Source: Sporolactobacillus sp. Y61 (lineage in GTDB: Bacteria > Bacillota > Bacilli > Bacillales > Sporolactobacillaceae). From it: a DNA stretch of 64,000 bases. Position numbers and translations under genes: made by a program. Below are positions 20,300-27,993 of the stretch, in pieces (the stretch's first letter is position 1; each line of letters opens with the position of its first letter). Under the pieces are notes generated by a model that was not told the DNA's origin, ran no database searches, and saw only the letters and a program-made list of their open reading frames with translations. The stretch covers positions 1 to 64,000 of the forward strand of contig NZ_CP159510.1 in assembly GCF_040529185.1 (NCBI RefSeq), in the 5' to 3' direction.

Positions 20300-21229
20300 T
20301 TGAAGCAAATCGCTATCGGACCGGAAAAGAAACAAAGATCTGCCGTAGTTCAGGGCTGTATGAGAATTGCCGACATGTCAGATGAGGCCGTTGAGCGGCT
20401 GATTCGGACAGATCTGGAAAATGGTGTGACTTTTTTTGATCATGCTGACTGTTATAACAATGGAGCATGTGAAGCCAAATTTGGTAAGGTGCTGGCAGCA
20501 CATCCGGACCTGAGAGACAAGATCACCCTGCAGACCAAGTGCGGGATTGTTCACGGACCGGAATATACTATTTATAATTTTTCAAAAGATCATCTGCTTG
20601 AGACGGTCAATGCCAGTCTGAAGCGCCTTCAGACCGATCATCTTGACTATCTTCTACTTCACCGGCCAGACGCGCTGATGGAGCCTGAAGAGGTTGCTGA
20701 GGCATTTGATACCCTGCATCAGCAGGGAAAAGTGCTGCATTTCGGAGTCAGCAACCAGAATCCGATGCAGATGGAACTTCTGAAAAAGACGGTCAGACAA
20801 CCTCTTGAAGTCAATCAGCTGCAATTCAGCATCATGGCGACAGGCATGGTTGATGCCGGAATCAACGTCAATATGACCGTAGATGCCTCTAATGTCCGCG
20901 ATGGCAGCATTCTTGATTACTGCCGCCTGAATGGTGTCACGATCCAGGCCTGGTCACCGTTCCAGTACGGGTTCTTTGAAGGTGTCTTCCTTAATAATCC
21001 GAAGTTTCCCGAACTGAATAAGAAAATTGATGAAATTGCCAGGAAATACGATGTGACGAATAATGCTGTCGCTGTCGCATGGATACTCCGTCATCCGGCA
21101 GAAATGCAGGTCATTCTCGGCACAACAAATCCCGATCGCGTCAAGGCGTCGGCGAAAGGCGCAGACATTCATCTGACACGTGAGGAATGGTATGAAATTT
21201 ATATGGCTGCAGGGAATAAATTACCGTAA
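20300..21229 (+). CDS. Aldo/keto reductase
   Basis: TTG start at 20300 behind CTGGAGGG. The 309-residue TIM-barrel AKR reduces carbonyls with NAD(P)H. The catalytic Asp-Tyr pair is in FFDHADCYNNGACEAKFG (about 47-52), Lys in LQTKCGI and His in YLLLHRPDALM. The cofactor end reads VILGTTNPDRVKASAKG. It resembles YdhF-type oxidoreductases. It stands between a C39-like gene and the convergent EET operon and ends at a shared terminator. Confidence 0.9.
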   Translation: MKQIAIGPEKKQRSAVVQGCMRIADMSDEAVERLIRTDLENGVTFFDHADCYNNGACEAKFGKVLAAHPDLRDKITLQTKCGIVHGPEYTIYNFSKDHLLETVNASLKRLQTDHLDYLLLHRPDALMEPEEVAEAFDTLHQQGKVLHFGVSNQNPMQMELLKKTVRQPLEVNQLQFSIMATGMVDAGINVNMTVDASNVRDGSILDYCRLNGVTIQAWSPFQYGFFEGVFLNNPKFPELNKKIDEIARKYDVTNNAVAVAWILRHPAEMQVILGTTNPDRVKASAKGADIHLTREEWYEIYMAAGNKLP

Positions 21230-21238
21230 GTGGCTGAA

Positions 21239-21274
21239 ACGGGCAGATCCGGTTAACGGATCTGCCCGTTTTTT
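21239..21274. terminator. Bidirectional terminator between AKR gene and ecfT
   Basis: ACGGGCAGATCCG pairs with CGGATCTGCCCGT, followed by TTTTTT on the plus strand; it also lies at the 3' end of the leftward EET operon. Confidence 0.9.
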
Positions 21275-22088
21275 ATAGATGAAATGAACCGTATATCAGA
21301 TTCAGGCAAATGAATCCTGCGGCGAGGAGTACGATCACCAGCAGGCAGACCGTGTCTTTCATTTTCCATTTCAGAGCCCGATAAGAAGATCTTTTGCATT
21401 CGGCGCGGTAACCGCGAACCTCCATGATATCAGCCAGTTCCTCCCCGCGGTTCAGCGAATTTGAGAAAATCGGCAGAAATACGGGGACAAGTGCCTTCAT
21501 CTGCCGGAAAATGGATCCCTCACCAAACACGGCACCGCGTGCACGCTGGGCATCCATAATTTTCTGCGTTTCATCGAGCAAGTCAGGCACGAATCGCAGG
21601 GCGATCGTCAGCATCATTGATAATTCTTCGACAGGAACATGAATGAAACGCAGCGGACGCATCAGAAAGTTAATCCCATCTGTCAGGTCAACCGGTTTGG
21701 TTGTTAAGGTCACAACCGTCGTTACGAAAATGATGGTGACAAACCGGGAAAAGATATAGATTGCGTTAATGAGACCGAACTCCGATATGGTGAACGGCCC
21801 CCAGTCTACATAGATGTCTCCTCCTGCCGTAAACAGGATCTGAAGGGCAACCGTAAACAGAATCAGCCAGATCAGCGGGCGGACACCGCGCAGGTACGTC
21901 CGGAAGCCTGTCCCGGACAGAAACATGACAAGAAATGTAAAAGTCCACAGCAGCAGGAGGCCCTGAATGTTGGTCGCCAGAAAGGTGATGAAGACAAATG
22001 CCAGGCCCGAGATCAGTTTCGCACGCGGATCCAGATGATGGATCCGCGAGGCGCCGGGAAAGTACCGGCCAAGGATGAGTTTATTCAT
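21273..22088 (-). CDS. ecfT: ECF transporter transmembrane subunit (EcfT/FmnA type)
   Basis: A 271-residue energy-coupling-factor T subunit with about five or six membrane helices and the two coupling-helix signatures, seen as ARGAVFGEGS (Ala-Arg-Gly) and MEVRGYRAE (VRG). It links two EcfA ATPases to a substrate-binding S subunit. No S subunit gene (for example RibU) is in the window. In Listeria a T subunit of this kind (FmnA) helps move flavin to the outside for FmnB; the same role is inferred from its place as last gene of the pplA operon. The start overlaps the preceding EcfA stop by 4 bases. Confidence 0.9.
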   Translation of the reverse strand: MNKLILGRYFPGASRIHHLDPRAKLISGLAFVFITFLATNIQGLLLLWTFTFLVMFLSGTGFRTYLRGVRPLIWLILFTVALQILFTAGGDIYVDWGPFTISEFGLINAIYIFSRFVTIIFVTTVVTLTTKPVDLTDGINFLMRPLRFIHVPVEELSMMLTIALRFVPDLLDETQKIMDAQRARGAVFGEGSIFRQMKALVPVFLPIFSNSLNRGEELADIMEVRGYRAECKRSSYRALKWKMKDTVCLLVIVLLAAGFICLNLIYGSFHL

Positions 22089-22947
22089 ACCCGTCCCACC
22101 TCGATCAGTGCATCGGTCAGTTCATCTGCAGTCAGACAGACGCGCGGCAGCTTGATTCCGGCACGCTGTTCCAGTTCCAGCTGAAATCTTCTTGCATCCG
22201 GCAGATCGAGATGCCAGGCCGCAAGTTGTTCCGTTCGTGAAAACAGCGCGCGTACATCACCGTGAAAGACCACTTCTCCCTTTTCCATAACTACCACAGC
22301 ATCCGCATCACGGGCCACACTTTCCATATCATGAGTGACAAGCACAACGGTCATCCCCTGCTCATGATTCCACCTGGAAATCAGCGACAGAATCTCCCTT
22401 TGCCCGTGCGGATCAAGCCCCGCCGCCGGTTCATCCAGCAGGAGGATATCCGGCTCCGTCGCCAGTACGCCGGCCAGCGCAACCCGTCTCCTCTGACCGC
22501 CGGACAGGGAAAACGGTGATTTTCTCAGAAGAACCGGATCCAGTCCGACCTGGCGGATTGCTTTCTCCGCAATTTTTTTCGCCTCGGGCAGCCGGGCACC
22601 AAAATTCATCGGACCGAAACAAATATCTTTCTCCACTGTCTCAGCAAAAATCTGTGATTCCGGAAACTGAAAGACGAGGCCGACCCTTTTACGGATTTCT
22701 TTCAGTGTTTGTCTGTCATTATCCCGGGAAAAGTGAACGATCCGACGTGTACCCTTCCGGACCCGGGCATCAAAATACCGTCGATCACCTTCAGCAGGCT
22801 CGATTTACCCGCGCCTGTCGGACCGACCACAGCTGTAAATGACCCCGAAGGAAGCGTCAGACTGACGTCATTCAGAACCTTCGGGCTGTGGATCGGCCCC
22901 AGTATATAATCAGCTGTAATGTGTTCCAGTTTTATTTGCATAACCAT
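22085..22947 (-). pseudogene. ecfA: ECF transporter ATPase, frameshifted as read
   Basis: The N-terminal part (22947 to about 22723) has Walker A VVGPTGAGKSSLLK; the rest (about 22722 to 22085) in another frame has FQFPESQIF, LSGGQRRRVALAG and Walker B ILLLDEPAAGLDPHGQ with the H-loop VTHDM. One added G at the run 22723-22725 joins them into a full EcfA of about 287 residues. The break is therefore probably a sequencing error in a functional gene. It overlaps the upstream ecfA by 16 bases and ecfT by 4. Confidence 0.88.
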
Positions 22948-23738
22948 TGAACCATTTCATTTTCCGTCATATAATGCCTGGGCGCCCGGCGGCCGTTTTT
23001 CAGCAGCAGCCTCCTCAGTCTCTCACTGAACGGGGCTTCCATCTCCATTTCTGTGCTGAAAATCTGTCGTGGTGTGCCGTCGTTGACCAGCCGGCCGTTT
23101 TTCAGAACCAGAATGCGGTCACTTTTCGCCGCTTCATTCATATCGTGTGTAATCGAAAGTATGGTCAGCCGCCCGCCCGCGCGGAGCTTCTGCAGTGTGC
23201 GGAGCATCTCACGTCTGCTCGCCGGGTCGAGCATCACAAGCGATTCATCCAGAATCAGAATGTCCGGTTTCAGCGCCAGAACACCCGCAATCGCCACGCG
23301 CTGTTTCTGACCGCCGGACAGGCGGGATGGGTCGGCTTCCTTCAGTTGTGACAAACCGACGGATTTCAGCGCTTCCTCCACCCTGACTCTCATCTCTTTA
23401 ACAGGCATATTGATGTTTTCCAGTCCGAAAGCCACATCATCCTGAACCGTTGCGCCGATAAACTGATTATCAGGATTCTGAAAAACAATCCCTGCATGCC
23501 TTCTGATCTCCCATTTATTTTCTTCATTGAGTACGACACCTTTGATCCGGATCGTTCCACAGGAAGGCTTAAGCAGACCGACCAAAAGGCGGGCCAGAGT
23601 CGATTTTCCGGCGCCGTTATTGCCGATAACCGACAGCCATTCTCCCTGATGGACATCAAAGGAAACAGAAGACAGGGTATTCGCTTTCTCCCTCCTGTCA
23701 TATTTAAAAGAAACATTCCTGACCTCAATGATTGCCAT
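22932..23738 (-). CDS. ecfA: ECF transporter ATPase (EcfA)
   Basis: A 268-residue ABC ATPase with Walker A GNNGAGKST (about 41), Q-loop FQNPDNQF, signature LSGGQKQR (about 142), Walker B ILILDESLVMLDP and H-loop SITHDM. In Walker B the usual catalytic Glu is present (DES). It would pair with the second EcfA (22085-22947) and EcfT to drive vitamin, here probably flavin, transport. It lies 18 bases downstream of a dmkA paralog in the EET operon. Confidence 0.92.
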   Translation of the reverse strand: MAIIEVRNVSFKYDRREKANTLSSVSFDVHQGEWLSVIGNNGAGKSTLARLLVGLLKPSCGTIRIKGVVLNEENKWEIRRHAGIVFQNPDNQFIGATVQDDVAFGLENINMPVKEMRVRVEEALKSVGLSQLKEADPSRLSGGQKQRVAIAGVLALKPDILILDESLVMLDPASRREMLRTLQKLRAGGRLTILSITHDMNEAAKSDRILVLKNGRLVNDGTPRQIFSTEMEMEAPFSERLRRLLLKNGRRAPRHYMTENEMVQWLCK

Positions 23739-23756
23739 CTGATTAAAAAACTCCTT

Positions 23757-24695
23757 TTAAAGGATCACTGCGATGAAAAGCAGCATGGTCAGCGTCCCGT
23801 TAACCAGCGCGAGACTTTTCACAGATACGATAAACGTCTTCGATTTGAGCTGCACCCGGCTGAATCTGCGGCAGAGCCTGTACACCGGCACAGCCATCAG
23901 CAGTGTGAGCAAAAGGATCGCCGGCAGGATACGCAGGACGATGCAGACGACAATCGCTGCAAATGAAGCGGCGTACAGCCCATTATACAGCTGAATCGCA
24001 TGGCGTTTACCAATATAATACGGCAGCGTATAGCGGTGATTACTGATGTCTTCTTCCAAGTCGCAGATATTGTTCGCCAGCATAATGTTGGCAATCGTGA
24101 AGACGAACGGAAGGGAAACCAGGATCATTTCTAATATTAGCACAATGTCCATGCGGACCTGAATCAGCCGGTCCTGCCAGATCAGATTGACAATGCCCTG
24201 ATCATAGGCGTTGATATAAACGGCCAGAAAAAGATTGATGAACCCTTCCGTCACGCCCGAAAAAATTTCTCCGAGCGGCATTCTGGAAAGCGGAATCGGT
24301 CCAAAGGAATAGAGAATACCAATGGCAAAAGCAGCTGCGCCGAGAAGAAGCAGAACAAGATCCGTCCGGAAGGCAAGCCAGATGCCAAGTCCCGTTGCAA
24401 TCGAAAACATGATAAGAATGATGGCAACGATCTGCCATTCCGGGACCCCTGCCTGACCGATAATGTTTTTGCGCCTGCGGTAATCGTCTGAAGTGGCCTT
24501 TCGAAAATCCATATAATTATTAATAGCTGTTGTGGTCATGACAAAGACGAGTAAAGCGGTAATGAAAATCAGTGTATTGATCGGTCGGAATGTCCCGAAA
24601 CGATAAAATGCAAGCAGACATCCGGCAATAAACGGGAAAAGGCAGGTCAGTTTCGTCTGGATCTGCACCAGTTCCAGGAACGTACGCAAAGACAT
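23757..24695 (-). CDS. dmkA: UbiA-family prenyltransferase, DmkA-like, copy 1
   Basis: A 312-residue membrane prenyltransferase of the UbiA/MenA superfamily with eight or nine helices. Both metal-binding Asp motifs are intact: NNYMDFRKATSDD (about 61-73) and NNICDLEEDISNHR (about 201-214). In the Listeria EET locus the homologue DmkA joins a polyprenyl chain to 1,4-dihydroxy-2-naphthoate to make the demethylmenaquinone used for EET. It lies directly downstream of a second, similar UbiA gene (23-base gap), a tandem duplication within the operon. Confidence 0.9.
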   Translation of the reverse strand: MSLRTFLELVQIQTKLTCLFPFIAGCLLAFYRFGTFRPINTLIFITALLVFVMTTTAINNYMDFRKATSDDYRRRKNIIGQAGVPEWQIVAIILIMFSIATGLGIWLAFRTDLVLLLLGAAAFAIGILYSFGPIPLSRMPLGEIFSGVTEGFINLFLAVYINAYDQGIVNLIWQDRLIQVRMDIVLILEMILVSLPFVFTIANIMLANNICDLEEDISNHRYTLPYYIGKRHAIQLYNGLYAASFAAIVVCIVLRILPAILLLTLLMAVPVYRLCRRFSRVQLKSKTFIVSVKSLALVNGTLTMLLFIAVIL

Positions 24696-24718
24696 CCTTA
24701 CACCTCCCGGATTTTTCT

Positions 24719-25666
24719 TCAGAAGAACACAGCGATCATCAGTAAAACAGCGATGGTCCCATTCACCAGAACGAGATTTTTCACAGCCACATTAAAAGTC
24801 TGTGATTTCACCTGTTTCTGATTAAATTTCTTCACGAGTCGATAGACCGGCAAAACAACAGGCAGCACGAGCAGCATAATGAGTGGAAGAATCTTCAGCA
24901 GAACGCAGGCCAGTATGGCGACAAAGGAAGCCAGATAGAGACCATTGAAGAGCCAGATCGCGTACCGTCTGCCGATATAATAGGGCAGGGTAAACCGATG
25001 ATTCCTGATGTCGTCATCCAGATCGCAGATATTATTGGCCAGCATGATATTGGAAATGGTAAAAATACAGGGCAGAGAAACCAGGATGATGTCAATAAAC
25101 TGAATCAGATCTACACGCAGAGTCACGATGGCCCCCTCCCAGACCAGATTGGCAATCCCCTGATCAAAGGCATTGACATAAACGGCCAGAAACAGAATAC
25201 CGAACCCCATAGTAATCCCGGAAAAGATTTCACCAAGCGGCATTCTGGAAATAGGAATGGGACCGAATGAATACAGAATACCGATCGCAAAGCAGAGCAT
25301 TCCGGCCAGAAGCACGATGAGATCCGTTCGTACAACAAGCCAAATGCCCAGTGCAGTCGCCGAAGTCACGAGCGTGAGAATGGTCAGGACGACCAGCCAC
25401 TCGGGGATCCGTTCCTGACCGATAATATTTTCTCTTCGCCGGTACTCCTCACTCGTCGCCTTGCGATAATCCATGTAGTTGTTGATCGCCGTTGTCGCCA
25501 TATCAAAAAGCACCATGGAGCCGAAAAAAATCAATGTGTTGAGCGGCTTAAATGTGTTGTAGCGATAAGTGACAAACAGCAGGCCGACGATCAGCGGAAA
25601 CAGACTTGCCAGTTTCGTCTTAATTTCCACCAGTTTCAGAAAGGCGTACAGTGACAATTTTTCCAC
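24719..25666 (-). CDS. dmkA: UbiA-family prenyltransferase, DmkA-like, copy 2
   Basis: A 315-residue paralog of the neighbouring UbiA protein, with NNYMDYRKATSEE (about 62-74) and NNICDLDDDIRNHR (about 203-216). Both Asp-rich motifs are intact, so both copies look active. They are clearly similar along the whole length but not near-identical, so the duplication is not recent. They could act on different aromatic acceptors or chain lengths, or form a pair; this is inference. The start is 18 bases after the fmnB stop. Confidence 0.9.
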   Translation of the reverse strand: MEKLSLYAFLKLVEIKTKLASLFPLIVGLLFVTYRYNTFKPLNTLIFFGSMVLFDMATTAINNYMDYRKATSEEYRRRENIIGQERIPEWLVVLTILTLVTSATALGIWLVVRTDLIVLLAGMLCFAIGILYSFGPIPISRMPLGEIFSGITMGFGILFLAVYVNAFDQGIANLVWEGAIVTLRVDLIQFIDIILVSLPCIFTISNIMLANNICDLDDDIRNHRFTLPYYIGRRYAIWLFNGLYLASFVAILACVLLKILPLIMLLVLPVVLPVYRLVKKFNQKQVKSQTFNVAVKNLVLVNGTIAVLLMIAVFF

Positions 25667-25684
25667 CTCTTATCTAAGATTTCA

Positions 25685-26737
25685 TCAATCTGCCAGTTCA
25701 AAAGATGTATCTGTCAGTTCAAAATTTTTCTTCAGACCGGACGTGATATAAATCTTTTTATCCCGCGTGACAAAAATGGCTTCGACGTCTTTCATTTTTT
25801 CGGCGTTTCTGATCCCGGCCTGAACACCCTCGGCGAACAGCGTCGTCGACAGCGCGTCTCCGTTCACGGAACGGCCCGTCACAACAGAGACGCCGGCAAT
25901 ATCATTATTTAACGGATAGCCGGTATCCGGGTTCAGTAGATGATGATAGGTTTTTCCGCCGACTTTAAGATAACGTTCATAAATACCGGACGTTATGATG
26001 GTTTTATCGGATTCCCTGATTTTACCAACGATTTCTCCGCGCGGCGAAAAGGGATTCTGGATGCCGACCGTCCATTCTCCTCCCCTCGGACTGTCCCCGA
26101 GGACAAAGATATTGCCTCCAAGGTCAACGATCGCCGAATGTACGCCGTGAGCCTTCAGTACGGCGACTGCCTGATCTGTAATATAACCCTTGGCAATCGC
26201 ACCGAGGTCAAGCTTCATCCCCTTGCCCTTCAGGAAGACCGTATGTTTCTTCTCGTTCACCACGACTTTTTTGTAATCAATCAGCGGCAGAACCCGGTCA
26301 ATTTCACTCTGTTTCGGTTTACGCGCATCGGGAAAACCGATATGCCAGAGCCGCGACAGCGGACCGATCGACAAGTCAAATTTCCCTCCAGACTGATCGC
26401 TGAAATGTCTGCCGATTTTCAGCATATCCAGGATATCTTCGGAAACCCGGACCGGTTTCACCCCGGCATTTCTGTTGATTTCACTGATTTCTGATTGCTT
26501 TTCATTTTCTTCGGCCGTTGTGGTATCTGCGAGCACTCTGATCCGCTTAAAAACAGGGTCAAGCACTTTTCCTTTTCCCTCGTCATATATTTTTACTGTG
26601 ACGACGGTCCCCATCAGAAACTCGGTTTTACTTGATGGATTATCGGATATTTTCGGCGTAGCCGGCTTCTCCTCTGAGGAGCAGCCGGCTGTTATAAGAA
26701 GCATGAGAATAAGTAATACGGTACATACCTTTTTCAT
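25685..26737 (-). CDS. fmnB: FAD:protein FMN transferase (ApbE), lipoprotein
   Basis: A 350-residue ApbE-family flavin transferase anchored by a lipoprotein signal (lipobox ITAGC, Cys about 19). It moves FMN from FAD to a Thr in target proteins outside the membrane. Family marks are FLMGTVVTVKIYDEG, IGPLSRLWHIGFPD, LDLGAIAKGYITDQAV, DLGGNIFVLG and HLLNPDTGYPLNNDI with SVNGDALSTTLFA near the end (metal and FAD site). It follows pplA, its likely substrate, in the same operon, with a hairpin terminator between them. Equivalent to Listeria FmnB. Confidence 0.95.
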   Translation of the reverse strand: MKKVCTVLLILMLLITAGCSSEEKPATPKISDNPSSKTEFLMGTVVTVKIYDEGKGKVLDPVFKRIRVLADTTTAEENEKQSEISEINRNAGVKPVRVSEDILDMLKIGRHFSDQSGGKFDLSIGPLSRLWHIGFPDARKPKQSEIDRVLPLIDYKKVVVNEKKHTVFLKGKGMKLDLGAIAKGYITDQAVAVLKAHGVHSAIVDLGGNIFVLGDSPRGGEWTVGIQNPFSPRGEIVGKIRESDKTIITSGIYERYLKVGGKTYHHLLNPDTGYPLNNDIAGVSVVTGRSVNGDALSTTLFAEGVQAGIRNAEKMKDVEAIFVTRDKKIYITSGLKKNFELTDTSFELAD

Positions 26738-26783
26738 GATGTTCAGCCTTTCTGCGCGGTGATCTGTTTTGCGGGATAAATAA

Positions 26784-26813
26784 AGGCTTTAGAGTGTGCA
26801 CGCTCTAAAGCCT
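26784..26813 (-). terminator. Hairpin terminator between pplA and fmnB
   Basis: AGGCTTTAGAG pairs with CTCTAAAGCCT around GTGCAC-like loop bases; on the minus strand it is followed by TTTATTTA. It sits after pplA but before fmnB, so it should lower expression of the downstream genes relative to pplA. Confidence 0.8.
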
Positions 26814-26831
26814 CCTGTCTTGAGCCGGGTA

Positions 26832-27737
26832 TTACTTCTCTTCTTTAAAAACCTGATTATCCACGACAATCGGCGTGGTGTCACCCTTCTGAGCCGCGTT
26901 GATCAGCTGCGCCGCATAGATTTTAAAAGCATGGCTGGAATGCGTCGCACCGGTCACAACATCCACTTCACCGGCATTTTGTTTTTCCTTCAGTGACTGA
27001 CTCAGCTCCGGTATATACTCCTGAGGCCCGGTACCGGATTGTGCTTTCATTTTCTTTTCGTATGCCTTATCTTCAGATTTCAGTTTGTTGTTTTTATCAA
27101 GGAAGTTGTAATCCACTTTCGTGATCTTGCCACCCTTGACCGTCATATTGATATAAGTCTTCCAGCCGGTGGGTCCAAGATTCTTTTCCGACAGCTTGTA
27201 TTCACCGTCTTTCAGCGTTCCCTGGGCATCCACCTGAATAGGCGTTGTATCTCCCTTTTGCGCGGCCTGAGTCAGCTGCTGTGCATAATTCATAAAATTG
27301 CCTGAAGACTCGGTCGCACCGGATACAGCTTCAACCTGCTGCGCGCTCTGGCTGTCAACCAGTGATTTGTTCAGCTCAGGGATATATTCTTTCGGACCGG
27401 TCCCTGACTTGGCTTTCATCGCTTTCTCATAGTTTTTGTCTTCCGATTTCAATGCGCCATCCTTATTCACGTAGTCATAATCGGATTTTGTAATCTTACC
27501 GTCTTTTACGGTCATCTTAAATTGGGCTTTCCACCCGTGCTTATCAAAATCTTTTTCATTTAATGAATAAGTGCCGTCCTGATAAGCTGCTCCGGTAACC
27601 AGCTGAGGCGTACTGGTTTCGGAATTTCCTGCTGCTTTTTCCGTGTTTCCTGTGTCAGCGTTTTCATTTGAACCGCAGGAAGCGAGGATCATTGTAAATA
27701 AGAGTGTTCCCGTGAGTGCCAGTTTTTTCATCTTCAT
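26832..27737 (-). CDS. pplA: Double FMN-binding surface lipoprotein PplA
   Basis: A 301-residue lipoprotein (lipobox LASC, Cys 21) with a short disordered linker and two homologous FMN-binding domains (about 48-155 and 170-280). Each domain has the GTGPKEYIPEL-type loop and an ApbE flavinylation motif: AVSGATESS (Thr 142) and VVTGATHSS (Thr 265). FmnB would attach FMN to both Thr residues. In Listeria PplA passes electrons from the membrane quinone pool to extracellular acceptors such as ferric iron. First gene of the leftward EET operon; its promoter has a Rex/FNR-type palindrome next to the -10. Confidence 0.95.
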   Translation of the reverse strand: MKMKKLALTGTLLFTMILASCGSNENADTGNTEKAAGNSETSTPQLVTGAAYQDGTYSLNEKDFDKHGWKAQFKMTVKDGKITKSDYDYVNKDGALKSEDKNYEKAMKAKSGTGPKEYIPELNKSLVDSQSAQQVEAVSGATESSGNFMNYAQQLTQAAQKGDTTPIQVDAQGTLKDGEYKLSEKNLGPTGWKTYINMTVKGGKITKVDYNFLDKNNKLKSEDKAYEKKMKAQSGTGPQEYIPELSQSLKEKQNAGEVDVVTGATHSSHAFKIYAAQLINAAQKGDTTPIVVDNQVFKEEK

Positions 27738-27766
27738 GATCTCTTGTACTCCCTCTCTATAGTATG

Positions 27767-27793
27767 TGTGAACTAATTCACATCTGTATCATA
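27767..27793 (-). promoter_or_regulatory. pplA promoter -10 with Rex/FNR-type palindrome
   Basis: TGTGAACTAATTCACA (27767-27782) is a perfect palindrome of the form TGTGAA-N4-TTCACA, the Rex core and also TGTGA-N6-TCACA. A -10-like TATGAT (minus strand, 27788-27793) is 5 bases upstream of it. The same order (-10, then palindrome) is found at adh and the two-domain lipoprotein gene. Confidence 0.78.
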
Positions 27794-27905
27794 ACACTGG
27801 GCAGTCCTTTATGACTATAAACAAACTGTGAACAATGTAAAAAAATTGAAACGTTTTCTTCTTGATTATATAGACACTTTTCACCTGCAAGGTTAAAATA
27901 AAAAT

Positions 27906-27939
27906 TGATAGAATGATATTTGCTTCACAAATTCTATCA
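27906..27939. promoter_or_regulatory. Inverted repeat upstream of ndh2
   Basis: TGATAGAAT (27906-27914) and ATTCTATCA (27931-27939) are perfect 9-base arms with a 16-base spacer, 55 bases before the ndh2 start. It could be an operator or an mRNA hairpin; TAGAAT within it may be the -10. Confidence 0.45.
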
Positions 27940-27993
27940 TGTTCTTCTTCATAAATTCATTCATTGATTTATAACAGCCTGGGGGGAAAACGA

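Noticed and set aside
27840..27870. cre site in the pplA-ndh2 intergenic region (TTGAAACGTTTTC)
   Set aside because: Several mismatches to the cre consensus, unlike the sites at adh and the lipoprotein gene.
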